Shown here: piece by piece, positions 33,110 to 43,849 of the stretch
Position numbering within the stretch: position 1 is the first letter of the stretch
Layout of the letters: every line of letters starts with the position of its first letter
Assembly (NCBI GenBank): GCA_002794775.1
Contig: NBAY01000045.1
Location: 248,001 to 312,000 of the forward strand
DNA length: 64,000 nucleotides
From: Porodaedalea pini
Taxonomy: Eukaryota > Basidiomycota > Agaricomycetes > Hymenochaetales > Hymenochaetaceae
Reading direction: 5' to 3'
Notes under the pieces: model-generated
The model's input: the letters and a program-made list of their open reading frames with translations, nothing else
What the model was told of the DNA's origin: nothing
Databases searched by the model: none
Program-made: the position numbers and the translations under genes

Positions 33110-34131
33110 TCAGTTCCAGCATACACTGGATAATCGTCTTTCCCTGTGGGCATTTGTCCTTGAAGTGGCCCAGCCTGCTGCAGATCCAGCACGCTCGCTT
33201 TTCATTGTGCCTTGTTCATTGAGACATCCATTGGTTGACCAGCGCCTCCAAGGTAACGCCAGTCGCATCGCGTTTGTCAACGTGGGGGGCTGCAAAAGGA
33301 CGATGGGTGGGTGGCGCCTGCTGTGGCTGCAGGTGTGTTGGGGGTAGCACGCGGCCTCATTGGATGGTGCGGATCTGCTGTTCACCACGATCGATTTCAA
33401 TGGCCTTCTTCTTCCAGTCCTCGTACTTTGTCGGGACCGGCATCGACCTCAGCACTCCGCGGACCACCTCGATGTTCATTGCAGCGCTTCAAGCGGTCGC
33501 AGATGACACCGTCGTCTGTCAGTTCCGCTGCCTTGATGATCACGTCGAGATCCTGGAAGAACTCGTCAGCGGAGAGGTCCTTCTGGATCTTTTCTTGGAA
33601 CTTCTTCAATACCTTCTCCTTCCTGTTCGGATCGTCGAAGGAGGCATCCAGTCGTTCCTGGAACTTGGTCCAGTCCTCTGTGAAACTCACGACGCCACTC
33701 GTCGTGAATTCCTGGACGTAGTTTTGTGCCCACGTGGACGCGTTGCCACCCTTGAGGTAAGAGAGGGCGACATAAATCTTACTCGACGATGAGGGGTATC
33801 TTGTGGGGTTCGCCGAGATGAAGAGTAGGACTTCGTGCTTGAAGTCGAGGTAATCATCGCCGCCAGCGAATTCACATGGCCGGGCGACATCTATCGAGGG
33901 AGCTGGAGCTTGGGCCGCAGGGGTGTTCGTTGCTGTGCGGGTGAAGGCGGCAGCCACGATCGCTGTGATCTCCTGCTGCTGCCTTGCGGTGAAGCCCTCC
34001 GACATTGCTGGTTCGGGTGTTGGCGTCATAGGTTCAGGAGGGGTCAGTGGTGATGGGGGCCTAGACGTTTCGCAGTACGGACCAGGGGTTGGAGGTAGTG
34101 GTACGGTGGATGTCGACGGTGTGGGTGACAA
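33110..34131 (-). pseudogene. Gypsy gag (capsid and CCHC knuckle), frameshifted
   Basis: The capsid part reads FTARQQQEITAIVAAAFT, GGDDYLDFKHEVLLFISANP, SSKIYVALSYLKGGNASTWA, FQERLDASFDD and LSADEFFQDLDVIIK (33480-34000). A 1-nt insertion near 33480 shifts the frame: the expected MNIEVVRGVLRSMPVPTKY and DWKKKAIEID stretch is in the next frame. That frame carries the knuckle CWICSRLGHFKDKC (33150-33191; spacing 2-4-4) and the acidic linker MKESAFEEVVDTQRLTVEDY (33000-33065). A TGA also precedes the knuckle (about 33216-33218). N-terminal 40 residues are Pro/Thr-rich. Confidence 0.85.
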
Positions 34132-34773
34132 TGGAACTGCTGGTGGCCACCTGGCTCTCTTTCCTTCCTCATCTGTTGAGTACCAGCTATGCCAGATATC
34201 ACTCCACCAGATGTTGTATACAACGCCGGTGCGATGGGTCGCGACGTAGGTTGATCAGTCTGGATTCCAACGTGCCGAAGACGGAAGGGCCCACCGTTGT
34301 TTGTCGGTGAGATCTATCTTGATGACGGTGGGGGAATGGGGATCGGTTGCGCGTTCGATCCGGGGTTATGCCAACGTTGAGCGGGTTCGTTGGTGAAGTT
34401 GATGACAAGGCGATAGGAGCCGAGCGAGATGACAAACGATAGTGCGGTCGACGCGCGTACTCATCTGGTCACCCACGTCCACGTCAGGTGTGTACTCCAC
34501 CAAAGGCTGATGCGGAGAGCCAGGGTGGGAGAGGGTTTCCCAATCGGGGCATCAACTCCTCCAAGGTCAAGTTGGCGTCCAAATGCGGTAAGGGTTGGGA
34601 AAAGTCAGTTGGAAGGTTTATGTAATACACAAACATCCGAAAACGTCCGGGCAGGGTTGGGGGTTGTCGTTTGAGGGGTTTACACGTCAAGTCCTTCGAG
34701 GGGAGCGCTCCTCTAGACCAAGTGAAGGCGAGTCGACAGCGACGACGTACGCTGGGGATGAGCCTAGGTGGAG

Positions 34774-34784
34774 GTTCTGCTTTT
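34774..34784 (-). promoter_or_regulatory. Self-primer binding site of the gypsy element
   Basis: On the minus strand AAAAGCAGAAC lies one base inside the 5' LTR. It has no TGG. It is an exact 11-nt complement of GTTCTGCTTTT in the LTR, as in Tf1 of fission yeast, where the transcript's own 5' end primes reverse transcription. Confidence 0.75.
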
Positions 34785-34785
34785 A

Positions 34786-35209
34786 TGTTAGGCGGGAGTC
34801 CGGGAGACGACTCAGACTGGGCAGGCCTCGGCTGACTGTCATCTGGGATGTGCTATACTCGAGCGGGGACTCGGGACACGCTGTACTCAGGCTAGGTCGT
34901 CGTGGAGGTAAGAGGATTAATACAAGGCTAAACTAATACAAGGGGGGCGAGTCTCACCTAGGTCGTTGCGGAGGTAAGAGGAAAAGCAGAACAAGGAGTT
35001 CATGCAATTCCTGAGGCCTTATATAGCAACGACTGTGAGACTATATTACCTAACATTACATAATGAGCAGGAATGGAACGAATGAAGGTCATGTGAAGGG
35101 AGTGTGGGAAGCGATTGGAAAGATGATTAAAGATAATGAAAAGGAGCGATTAAAAGAAAAGGAAAAGGGAAAGGGAAAATAAAGAAAAGGGGAAGTTCGA
35201 GTTCTAACA
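34786..35209 (-). repeat. Gypsy 5' LTR (424 bp)
   Basis: Upstream LTR on the minus strand, with TG...CA ends and two copies of a CTTACCTCC-type module. Next to it at 35210-35214 is AATAA, matching 28883-28887. Confidence 0.9.
34982..35026 (-). promoter_or_regulatory. Gypsy promoter: TATA box and predicted transcript start
   Basis: On the minus strand CTATATAA (35019-35026) is followed 33 bp later by GTTCTGCTTTT (34992-34982). The TATA-to-start spacing and the complement to the primer site together suggest the RNA begins at this G. Confidence 0.6.
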
Positions 35210-35332
35210 AATAATTCACCAATGAGAATAATGTTTTAGTATGATTTGCAAGCTTTAGTCCTCTTATATAAAATGAAAGACACAGAAAACAGTAATCATA
35301 GCTTGCCATCCCAATGGCCCACTGCCTCAAGT

Positions 35333-35500
35333 TCAATTACATCCTGTCCAAGAAAGTCAGCTCAACGAAAGGCTATGAAGCAGAACGCACACACCTGTAA
35401 CATGAACTGCATATGACATGACATGTTGCTGCTCTTCACAAGCTCCTTCATGCGACTGAAGTAGACGTCCATGTGTCCACAAGCCACAAACTTGTTAGGT
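35333..35500 (-). pseudogene. eIF4G fragment (MIF4G domain piece) with intron
   Basis: Minus strand: HMDVYFSRMKELVKSSNMSC then HMQFMLQ (about 35396-35475), a GT...AG intron of about 51 bp (35346-35395), then DVIEL next to the MITE. This matches the part of the eIF4G middle domain (DVYFxRMKELxKxxNxSSRMQFMLQDVIELR) that binds eIF4A. Only about 35-45 codons remain. The intron shows the piece was copied from genomic DNA. It lies directly downstream of the NOT1 piece in the chimeric unit. The 35500-35770 stretch has nothing I recognise. Confidence 0.6.
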
Positions 35501-35814
35501 CGAACTTTGAGTAGATCCGGCCTCAGTGAGGTAACCCCACGCGTAAGTATTAAAGTAAGAGGATCAACGCCGTCGCGTCAGTAAGACACATTCTTGAAGA
35601 AATTTCTGTAGAGTCAATAGAAAAAAATTCGTCACTACTCTTTGTTTTTAAATACAATACTTGATACAATACAATGTGCAGTAGAAGAAAGAGAGCTTGA
35701 GAGTACCGACAAAGAACAAAAACCAAAGAAAGCAACACAAAAATATCACAGCTGATGAGCATTATTTAATCTATGGTTATGGTTGAAACACACTGCGAGC
35801 AACCTGCACAACAG

Positions 35815-36585
35815 ATGATCTATCAGTACAAGCAAGGGCAAGTGATGAGAAGACTGCAATGTATATTATCCAGCATGAGCGTGACCTCCAGTGCGACACG
35901 CACAAACTCTTTGTCCCAGAAGTCGTACTTGGGGTTGCGCAGGAGCTCAATGAACGTAAGCGGCGCTCCCAACGGGTGGGGACGACGCACAATGAAGCGC
36001 TCCAGTAGCACCCTAGTCATGATCTCACGGAAACAATCGTCCTTCGCCTGCTTGAACAGGTACAATAGGAGGCAGCTGAACCAGTGCGTATGCGCATTCG
36101 GGTAGCGAAGGTGGAGAATCATCGAACCAATCAAGTGGTGTTGACCTGGAAGTAATATGATGGGCTGGGCCAGTCATCGCAAATTGTGTAAAAGAAGATA
36201 ACAGACGCACCTTCAGGATCTAGATTGTATGCCAGGTAGGTCAGAGCGACTACGCCTGGGTCCGTCGGAACGAATGTTGATGTGCCGCTCCGAGCCTTGA
36301 CCTGAGCAACCGAGGAAACACCAACGTACATGACAACCGCGTTCATCAGCGAAATGTTGTACGTCTCTTCGCCTGTCGCAATACCAGGGGCAGGCGCAGA
36401 CGATCTTTGAGTGCAGCCAGGGAGGTCTGCAAGATGCGGCTCAAAGGGCACTGGTCCAGATAGCCTCTAAGATCACCATTTTTGAGGATGAGGGAGAAGT
36501 CGGATAGGATGGGAGGGATCGGGCCCATCTCTGGAATGGACTCGAACTTGATGTTGCGCAGGAGATGCAGAGGAAGGCTTGTGCA
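35815..36585 (-). pseudogene. NOT1 (CCR4-NOT scaffold) C-terminal fragment
   Basis: The minus strand gives the conserved NOT1 C-terminus: [20 protein letters not shown] and [17 protein letters not shown] (36460-36560), EETYNISLMNAVVMYVGVSS (about 36310-36365), FVPTDPGVVALTYLAYNLD (about 36215-36270), then after an intron (GTGCGTCTG...CCAG, about 36142-36210) MILHLRYPNAHTHWF, ITRVLLERFIVRRPHP and FIELLRNPKYDFW (35880-36120). NOT1 is the scaffold of the cytoplasmic deadenylase complex. A frameshift lies near 36390-36420 and the last helices diverge after the VALEVTLML segment. It is joined to PRP8 at about 36575-36590, out of frame with it. Confidence 0.8.
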
Positions 36586-36589
36586 GTAC

Positions 36590-39500
36590 GCTCCTTCAAC
36601 TGCTCGTTGGTCAAGTTCCACACCCCGTCCTTGAGCGAGAACTGCTCTCCACTCATTGTCCGAATCTTCGGCAGAATGCGCACCTCGAAGCCGCTCATCG
36701 AGAAGAGTAGCTGAGGGATGTTTTTGGAGTAGACACTAACAAACGGATCTTCCTATTCAATCATCGTCAAAGAACGAGGCAGGCTCTCCTTCACCTTCCA
36801 GAACACAGCTCGACCTAGATTGACGTCGTGCTTGATCAGGCGCATACGGCAATCCCGCGGCCAACATCTCTTGTTGTCATATCCAATAACATTGTTGTTT
36901 GTTGGATCCGGATTCGCGTCGAAGTAACGTTGTATAAGGTCGCGTGATTCTTCGGCGGTGAAGCGGAATGAAATATGCAAACGATCAACATAACGAGAAT
37001 AGAGACGGACTGGATGGCGTGTCTCGGTCGCAGAATCACGGTACCGCAGGAAATTATTGGGCAGTTGTGGGGGACCCGCCATTTCACTTGCGCGTTGCAA
37101 GCCGAGGATGAGAAGATCGAGGACAAGACCATAGTATTGGAAGACAAAGGCAGTATATGCTCGTATGTGCCATATCTTTGTAGGTGAGAACACAGTTATT
37201 CTTCGCTGTGATATAGTCCGCAAGATTATGGTCGAGAATAAGATGAAGCAGACGGTTGAGAAGGGTCAGGTCAATCTTTTCGTAGATTCGACAGTACAGT
37301 CTCCATCATCACTACGTATTCGCCCTCGCTCGTCTCCCAGATGTCCATCAAGTTATTGATACCCTGGCACCACTTGTACACTAGAAGGGGAGGAGGTTCA
37401 GTGTCCACAGGCTTGATCCACGCCGGGAATAACCCGCGCTTGTCAGCCTCAAAGAATAAGAACTGGTCAAGATATGCGAGCTTGTCATATGTGTCGAAGA
37501 ACTCAATGCCTGCCTCTTTGAAGGCTCGCTGAGTGAGCAAGAGACGCTTGATCCTAGACAAACCTGCACGCGAATCAATAAGCTACACCCTACGACCAAT
37601 TAGAAAAAGAACATACATTTGTGTGGATTGTCATACGCCTGCTCAATGAGAGCAAGCTCCTCACGCTGAGATTCGTTAAGATGACCTTTGACGCTGTACG
37701 CGTCATGCCTATACGAAAGGGGACTGTATGGGAACATCAGTGAGAGCCACCGAAAGACGTAGTTAATTGAATCTTACGGGAATGGGATGGGAGCAAATTT
37801 CCGACTCTCAAACCAGTGGACTGTCGATGTGTAGATCGCAACGGCCTCCTCAGCACTAACGTAAGGACTATCTTTGAGGTAACCATGCTGACGCTCCTGC
37901 TCAGCTTTCAAGTACAGTCGAGTAAGATGCCCTATGTTCTTCTTGACCACAGCCTTGTCGACAGTCGCACCGCACCTGACACGCTCGCGAATGTAGTGCG
38001 CAATCGAGCACCACCAGTCCGCCTTGTTCTTGATGTACCGCAGGATGATGTTCTCGATTGCAGTCGGCATGCCCGGGACCTTCCATGGAGCTGTAGAATA
38101 AGGCTTAGTACGCAAAGTCCAGATTCAACCAAACGACGTACTGTTTGCCTTCCAGCAGTGCGACGCTTCTGACAAGTCCTGCAAGATAGTCTTCGCCTTG
38201 TTCTGCTTGATCGACTCCGGCATCATATCAAGAATATCGTGCATCACGGCAGTGCGTAATTCCAAGTCATTGTGCGATTCGACACGCTGCTTCGTGACCG
38301 GCTTTGCGATGTCCTTGCTGCTGAGACCCTCGAACTGACGCGCAAGCAAGTTTCCGAGCCAGTGCTCAAGCAGCGGTACAACTCCACGCATGAAGAAGAG
38401 CCACACTCGCCAACCTGGAGCACAAAACCCACAGCATGGGCCCTTACCAACAGGTCCCGTATTGAAGCGATAGTAGATTAGATGATTGAGATCTTTGCAC
38501 GTCCGGATCTGACGCATAAGTTTGTACTTGTAACGGTACATGCCGCTGAGCGCGCCGATATGTGCGAAGATATACTGCAATGCATCCGCCAGTTGGAAGG
38601 CATCCACATTGCCAAGCCGGAATTGGACGTGCGCATCGACGACGAGCTTCGTGAGGCGAAGAGTTTCACGGAATGCATTTCCAAAGCAAGCCTTTTTGTG
38701 TTCCTTCGTCGTGAGCGTCTTTACCGGCTTCAGATTCATGTTGTAATCGAGATGAAGGTAATTCAAGTTCTAGAAGGATTGGAAGTCAAAATGATATAAC
38801 GCAGCTTTCCCAACGATCATACCTTGCGACGGACGAGCAAGTTCAGCATGTTGTATCCTTGCCTGCATACTTGCAAACCAGCCTCCACCCAGTCCAGTTT
38901 TGTGGTCTGGAAAAACTTCGTCGCCTTCAACTGACGGAACAGGTTCTTTTTCGTCATCGGCTTCTCCGGCGTCGTCTTCAGCTCGTTGAGAACAAAGCAC
39001 TTGAGTAGCTTCTGGTACGACATGCGAACCTTTACAGGCTGGTTCGGTGGGCAGTGCTCCAAGTACCAATTCTTCACCAATGGTACATCTTGCGCGCGGC
39101 GCATGTGTCCCGAGCGGCGACTGTAAGGCGCCGGCGCCCACCATAAGGCAATACCGTCCGCAGTGCTCTCGTTCTCCAAATCCTTATCCGAGAGGAATGG
39201 CTCAACCTCATCTGGTAGCTCGAATTCATCCTCGTCCGCGCCGTTGGGTCCGAAGATTTCGTCCATTGACGTGCGGAGTGTCAATCAATGGCTTCGGGTC
39301 ATAAAACCAATCAATTATAGCACTGTCCTCCTCCTCATCCAGGTCAAGTTGAATGGCTTCCAGCGGCTCGACATCCAGCACGTTGTCCCCATAGTCGAGA
39401 GGAGGTTCTTCGTCGTCGAAGGGTGGGAAGCGCATACGCTTGAAGTGTCGACGGTCGCGCTTCTCGCGACGCACAGCAAGCCACATGGAGCTCCACTGAG

Positions 39501-40150
39501 CATGATACACCGGCTCAATGACACGCGGAATCTCGTTGACAAAAGTGATTGCACCCGTGATATGGTAGAGGACAGGCACTTCGCGGACCTGCTCCCAGGG
39601 ATACGGGATGTTTTCGCAGTTTCATGACCGCATGGGGGACGTATTTGAGCACACCGAGATGTACACGCTTATCATTACGGAACTTGCGGTTACTCGTGTC
39701 TCCGCAATCTTTTATAATCTTGCGAACGTGCTCGGGCGGAAGATCCTGTAGACAACAGAACATGCCTCGTCAGCGCTCAAGTTGCATGTCACTTACCAAT
39801 GGAACAAAGGCACACCTGCTTCCTAGTATCAACGAATCCACCTTTGCGCTTCTCGCCATAGCGCTTGTTCTGCATCTGGTTCCGCTTATGGGACTTTTGC
39901 GCGAGTACCTCTGGCGGCATCCGCGAACTCGAAGGTTCGCCAGCGGAAGACATAGGCATGCCCGGCGGGGGAGGCGGCATCCCAGGCGTCGTGTCGATAG
40001 CACTGGGAGCACCTGGCGGGGCACCCATAGCGAGGTCATCGTTTACGTTTTGATCGAGTGCAACAATACCATCTGCGACGTCATCGTCCGCTGCATTCGT
40101 GTTGATAACGATATGTGCATCCAAATCGACATCGAGCGCATCAGGCGTAC
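36590..40150 (-). pseudogene. PRP8 N-terminal half, left copy
   Basis: Minus strand. PRP8 is the U5 snRNP core protein at the catalytic centre of the spliceosome. The piece begins with the Pro-rich start (TPGMPPPPPGMP, about 39965), then MQNKRYGEKRKGG, the block [14 protein letters not shown] (39530-39575), [20 protein letters not shown] (about 39415-39475), [13 protein letters not shown] (39180-39225), [15 protein letters not shown] (38830-38870), a retained 56-bp intron, [20 protein letters not shown] (38705-38766), [90 protein letters not shown] and [12 protein letters not shown] (about 36660-36690). About 440 bp present in the right copy are missing at 39265, and 9 bp near 38672. A stop lies near 36750. 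Only the first 1,100 or so of about 2,300 residues are represented; the RT-like, endonuclease, RNase H and Jab1 parts are absent. Confidence 0.9.
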
Positions 40151-40625
40151 CCGCGACACCTACATCGGCTGCACCGGTCGCCGCTGGTCAGGGAGAGTCT
40201 GCAACGATTCCGACGGTCCGACGTCCGTGGGGAAGTGAAGGAGGCGGGGGCAAGTCTTCGTCCATGTCCTGGTCGTGTGATATCGTCGTCTCCATCTCGA
40301 CATCACCATCCGCATCTGGCTCGCCATCATCCTCCATCTCTGTCTCAGGCCTCGAAGTTGATGTCGAGGGCGTTGCCGCTTCTGCCACCATCCGGGCGCG
40401 AATTGTTAGAGAGCGCGCCATCGACGCACCCGCAGTTGCCTGCTCGCGTGCATTCGGCTGTGTGTCCCAAACTCGGCGCGCCACGACTTGCCAGATCTGT
40501 CACGCCCTGGTACGATGACCGTACTTGTTGGGGTACCTGAGCCAGACGGCGTCGCATTCGCAGACGTGTCAGTTGAGACGAACGTCTCAGCATCCAATGT
40601 GGCAACGCTTTATTCTTCCTGAAAG
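40151..40625 (-). pseudogene. Linker region between BTB-like fragment and PRP8, left copy
   Basis: Minus-strand frames carry an acidic run with EMEDDGEPDADGDVEME and DLPPPPSLPHGRRTVG, and another with VSTDTSANATPSGSGTPTST. Also present in the right arm. No domain recognised; it may be part of another host gene or of the BTB-like one. Confidence 0.4.
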
Positions 40626-40639
40626 GCCCTCAGATCAGT

Positions 40640-41785
40640 CAGCCAATAACAAAGATGATGGATGACTCACCTCGGCGTTCGCAAGGGATCGTTCGATAGC
40701 GAGCAGTCTGACGAGTTCTTGGGCCTGCTCGCGCCGACGCTGTTCTAATTGCTGCTGCCGTCGTTGCTGACACTGTTCACGGGTCTCGCGTGGTATGCCG
40801 CTCGCACTCGTGGGAGACAAGGGAAGGCGAAGGGTCGTGAGCTCGCCGGGCAGGGGTATTCTTGAGACCATAGGTGATGAGTTGATCGTAGAAATATGGC
40901 GCACGCGAAACAAGAACGAATCGATGCGAGCAGAAGACGGCGGTCGTCTCTTCTTCATTGCAAGGAGCACCCATTGTTGGCATATCGCTGTGTAGTTCAA
41001 TGCGAATGTCAGAATACAGACGAGACCTCCACATGAAGACAAGGTCCTTCCGAAGCTTGTCGACGCGTGCCTCTTCCACATTGGCGTCGCCTTCCCAGCC
41101 CTCCTCATTCGCATCGAACAAAAACTCAAACACATCCCCAAATCCCTTTCTTGTATAGAGATACTCGAGCTCGTTGGCGAATAACGCGGGATTATGGTTG
41201 AGAGATATGCGCGTGAGGGAGCCGATTACAGAGGGCACAGGGGAGATAGGCCAGAATTGGGAAGGTAAAGTGGAGCACATCGAGGCGGTAGGGGAACTCA
41301 ACGCCAAGGTTGAGAGAGTGTGCAGATGTTGTCGGCATTGGAAGAGACGATATCGGAGAGGCAGCGAAAGGAAGTGGGGACGCGATAGGTGTCGGGCGGA
41401 ACGAGAAATAGTGCGCCTGGGAACTGAGTAGTGCACGAGCATAAACGATAGCTAGCATTTGTTAGTCTCAAGGACAGGTGGTAGGTTCTGCGCTTGTGCT
41501 CACCTTTATGTCCCCAAACCTCCGAGTCCGCGTTGCGGCCTTTGTCCATCGCGTCCTCATCCATTAGATCCCAGACGTCATCTGGGAAGCAATCCTTCGC
41601 GCGATGAAAGAGCGATTGGAGGTCCTCTTGCCATGCTGTTGTCGACCTCTTCGTTGCCTCGAGCAGTGCAGGTGGGCAGGCAGGCAGCTGTGACGGGACG
41701 GCTACCAAGACAAGCAGTGATGTAGTGTGATAAAAAAAAAAGCAGAGAAATCCCAAGAGAAAGGTGAAGGAGACAGACTTGTCGA
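40640..41785 (-). pseudogene. BTB/POZ-like gene fragment, left copy
   Basis: Minus strand: LLEATKRSTTAWQEDLQSLF and VWDLMDEDAMDKGRN (41560-41680), then after an intron AIVYARA, later ALFANELEYLYTRKGFGDVF, DKLRKDLVFMWRSRLYSDIR and FCSHRFVLVSRAPYFYDQL (40875-41180). The SDIRIxL...FxSHRFxLVSRxPYF arrangement is that of a BTB/POZ domain, used for protein-protein contact. A Gln/Arg-rich coiled stretch (EQRRREQAQELVRLLAIERS) follows (40690-40760). The upstream end near 41770 has a hydrophobic TFLLGFLCFFFYHTTSLLVL segment that may be spurious. The left copy has small differences and a frame break near 40860. Confidence 0.6.
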
Positions 41786-43842
41786 CGATGCCTCCCACTG
41801 AGGTTGGAGATCACATGTTGGCACTGTCGTCAACTTTGCTTTTGACCCATTTTTAATTCAACCAGGCCATTTTATTTTACCAAAAACACATAGACAGACA
41901 GAGGATTGTCTGAAGTTTTTTTACATGGTTCAAGCTTGTGATTTGAATGGTTGAATAAAATTAAATATGCCAATGAAGAAAGTGAGCACTGTACAGCCAC
42001 AAAAGCAGTGAACCCTTCATAGCCACAGCCTGAATTTAGTAGAAAAGGGGTCCAAAATTAACATATATGGTATGCCATCAGCTTATAAAAGCTGACAAAA
42101 ACCCAAACTGGGGACTTTATCTTTGCCCACAACAAAAGACGATACTTCGTAAACTCAGTAATCGTAATGCACAGTCACAGCAATGATACAGACATAATTT
42201 CCCTTCCCTACCGCATTCGCATAGACTACCGACATTCAAGTCTTACTCAATATCCATAATGAGGTCTTGAATAATTCTAGTCTTATATTCAGAAAACCTG
42301 ATAGCAGGTGTTCTGCGGATTGCCGCTGATTGTATATCAGTGAGAGGACCTTCACTATACCATTGAATGCTTACCATGAACCCTTCTTTGCTTTCACTGT
42401 CTTGTGCCTTGCTTTCTTCCCAGCAGGAATTTCTGCATGGCTTGTAAATGTGAATGTGGGTTAATATCACATATGATGTTTCATGGCCACTCACCACTAT
42501 TGTCTCAGTAGGTTTTCTGGCCAGCTTCATGGCTTCAGGCATGAGTTGCTCTTGTATTGCTGCATGTGTTACATGCACACCCCCACATGAGCTATTCTGT
42601 CTCAAACCAAGTGAGACAGTGTTATCAAGAAAGTAGACAAGGAACTCGCCTGCTGTAAGCACCCACATTCCATTGATGCAATGACACTTCCCGTACCTGC
42701 TGACCTTGATTCATCTCTGGAAACTTTGATCCCTCCGACATCTTCATCACTATTGGTGGTATCACTGCTGTCACTGTTGTGGCTCCTCACGTAGTATTTG
42801 TTTGCTTTTGGTAGGATGGAAGTCTTGCGAGCCATGGTCAAAAGTAATTGTCGAGCAAAAACTAAGGGTGGTCAGTATATATACCTTTCGTGTATCTAAG
42901 TGGACAATGCCTTTCTATCAACCAGGCCACGTGGCTGGGCCACAAAACAGTTTATACATAGACAATAAGTTATGTGTCTACAAAGTTCATGAAATGATAT
43001 GCTATTCAGAGAACAGAGGAATGCTGGAGTCATCCTAGGTCATGAGAACATATGAGAAGTCCGCAAGAGTAGAATAACTGACACGATGCACTGTAATCCA
43101 CTGAACCATACAAACTATTTTAGCTTGACTTTTGTCACATCAGAGGTGAGCTCTTCCCAACAGTGTCTCTTGTTCCCCGGAATGCAGACTGTGACCTTCT
43201 TTGGGCCTCCATCTCTCTGTCAGGGTAGGCCTGCTACTTCCAGAATCCTGCTGACATGTACGTCAAGGACTCTGATCTGAGTGACAAGTTCTCCTTTTTT
43301 TGTGGGTATATGCAAACATAAGTCTGAAACCGACAAAAGCGATGATGAAAATCTGTGTCCCATGTCGACGTTACCATTGACACGACACCCATTGTGTGAT
43401 GTTGAGCAATTTGTGTGGTTGTCGAAGGGGTCAGCAATAATGAGGACTCCAGATCTATTACGATTACTGAGTTTACGAAGTATCGTCTTTTGTTGTGGGC
43501 CGAGATAAAGTCCCCAATTTGGGTTTTTGTCAGCTTTTATAAGCTGATGGCATACCATATATGTTAATTTTGGACCCCATTTCTACTAAATGTGGGCTGT
43601 GGCTATGAAGGGTTCACTGCTTTTGTGGCTGTACAGTGCTCACTTTCTTCATTGACATATGTAATTTTATTCAACCATCCAAATCGCAAGCTTGAACCAT
43701 GTAAAAAAACTTCAGACAATTATCTGTCTGTCTATGTATTTTTGGTAAGATAAAGTGGCCTGGTTGAATTAAGAATGGGTCGAAAGCAGAGTTGACAACA
43801 GTGCCAACATGTGATCTCCAACCTCAGTGGGAGGCACCATCG
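41786..43842. mobile_element. 2.06-kb element with long terminal inverted repeats
   Basis: Its ends are inverted: CCTCCCACTGAGGTTGGAG at 41791 and CTCCAACCTCAGTGGGAGG at 43816. The repeats extend about 360 bp inward (41790-42160 against 43475-43840) with words such as AAGCTGACAAAAACCCAAA. The right palindrome arm has the empty site at about 54672-54684. The outermost bases are CGATG and CATCG with a 2-bp gap; I cannot fix a target duplication. Interior minus-strand pieces (42243-42841 and 43220-43558) look like exons of a small unknown gene without transposase motifs. Confidence 0.8.
42243..42841 (-). CDS. Small unknown gene inside the long-TIR element
   Basis: A start at 42841 gives MARKTSILPKANKYYVRS followed by a Ser/Asp-rich stretch; frame changes suggest an intron near 42660-42690. 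The next exon has EFLVYFLDNTVSLGLRQNSS and EQLMPEAMKLARKPTETIV, then a probable intron (42410-42490). I recognise no domain. The position between the inverted repeats suggests it belongs to the element; it does not look like a transposase. Only the left arm has it. Confidence 0.35.
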
Positions 43843-43849
43843 CACCTAA

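Larger units (their letters stand above)
28888..35209 (-). mobile_element. Ty3/gypsy chromovirus-type LTR retrotransposon
   Basis: LTRs at 28888-29312 (3') and 34786-35209 (5') begin TGTTAGGCGG and end TTCTAACA. An exact AATAA duplication flanks the element (28883-28887 and 35210-35214). Domain order on the minus strand is gag, CCHC, protease, RT, RNase H, integrase, chromodomain, so it is a chromovirus. Pol lies in a single frame interrupted only by TGA codons, and gag has a 1-nt shift. A polypurine tract (minus strand) abuts the 3' LTR at about 29313-29326. Confidence 0.95.
28826..35332. mobile_element. MITE (about 180 bp) split by the gypsy element
   Basis: Left part 28826-28887 starts ACTTGAGGTAGTGGGCCATT; right part 35210-35332 ends with the inverted form AATGGCCCACTGCCTCAAGT. 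With the gypsy element and one AATAA removed the unit is about 180 bp, close to the complete copy at 62826-63017. Left of it lies KDZ transposase; right of it lies an eIF4G-like fragment. Confidence 0.8.

Noticed and set aside
36590..40150. PRP8 as the functional host gene
   Set aside because: Both copies lack the C-terminal half and carry deletions, stops or frameshifts, and each is joined to a different unrelated gene.
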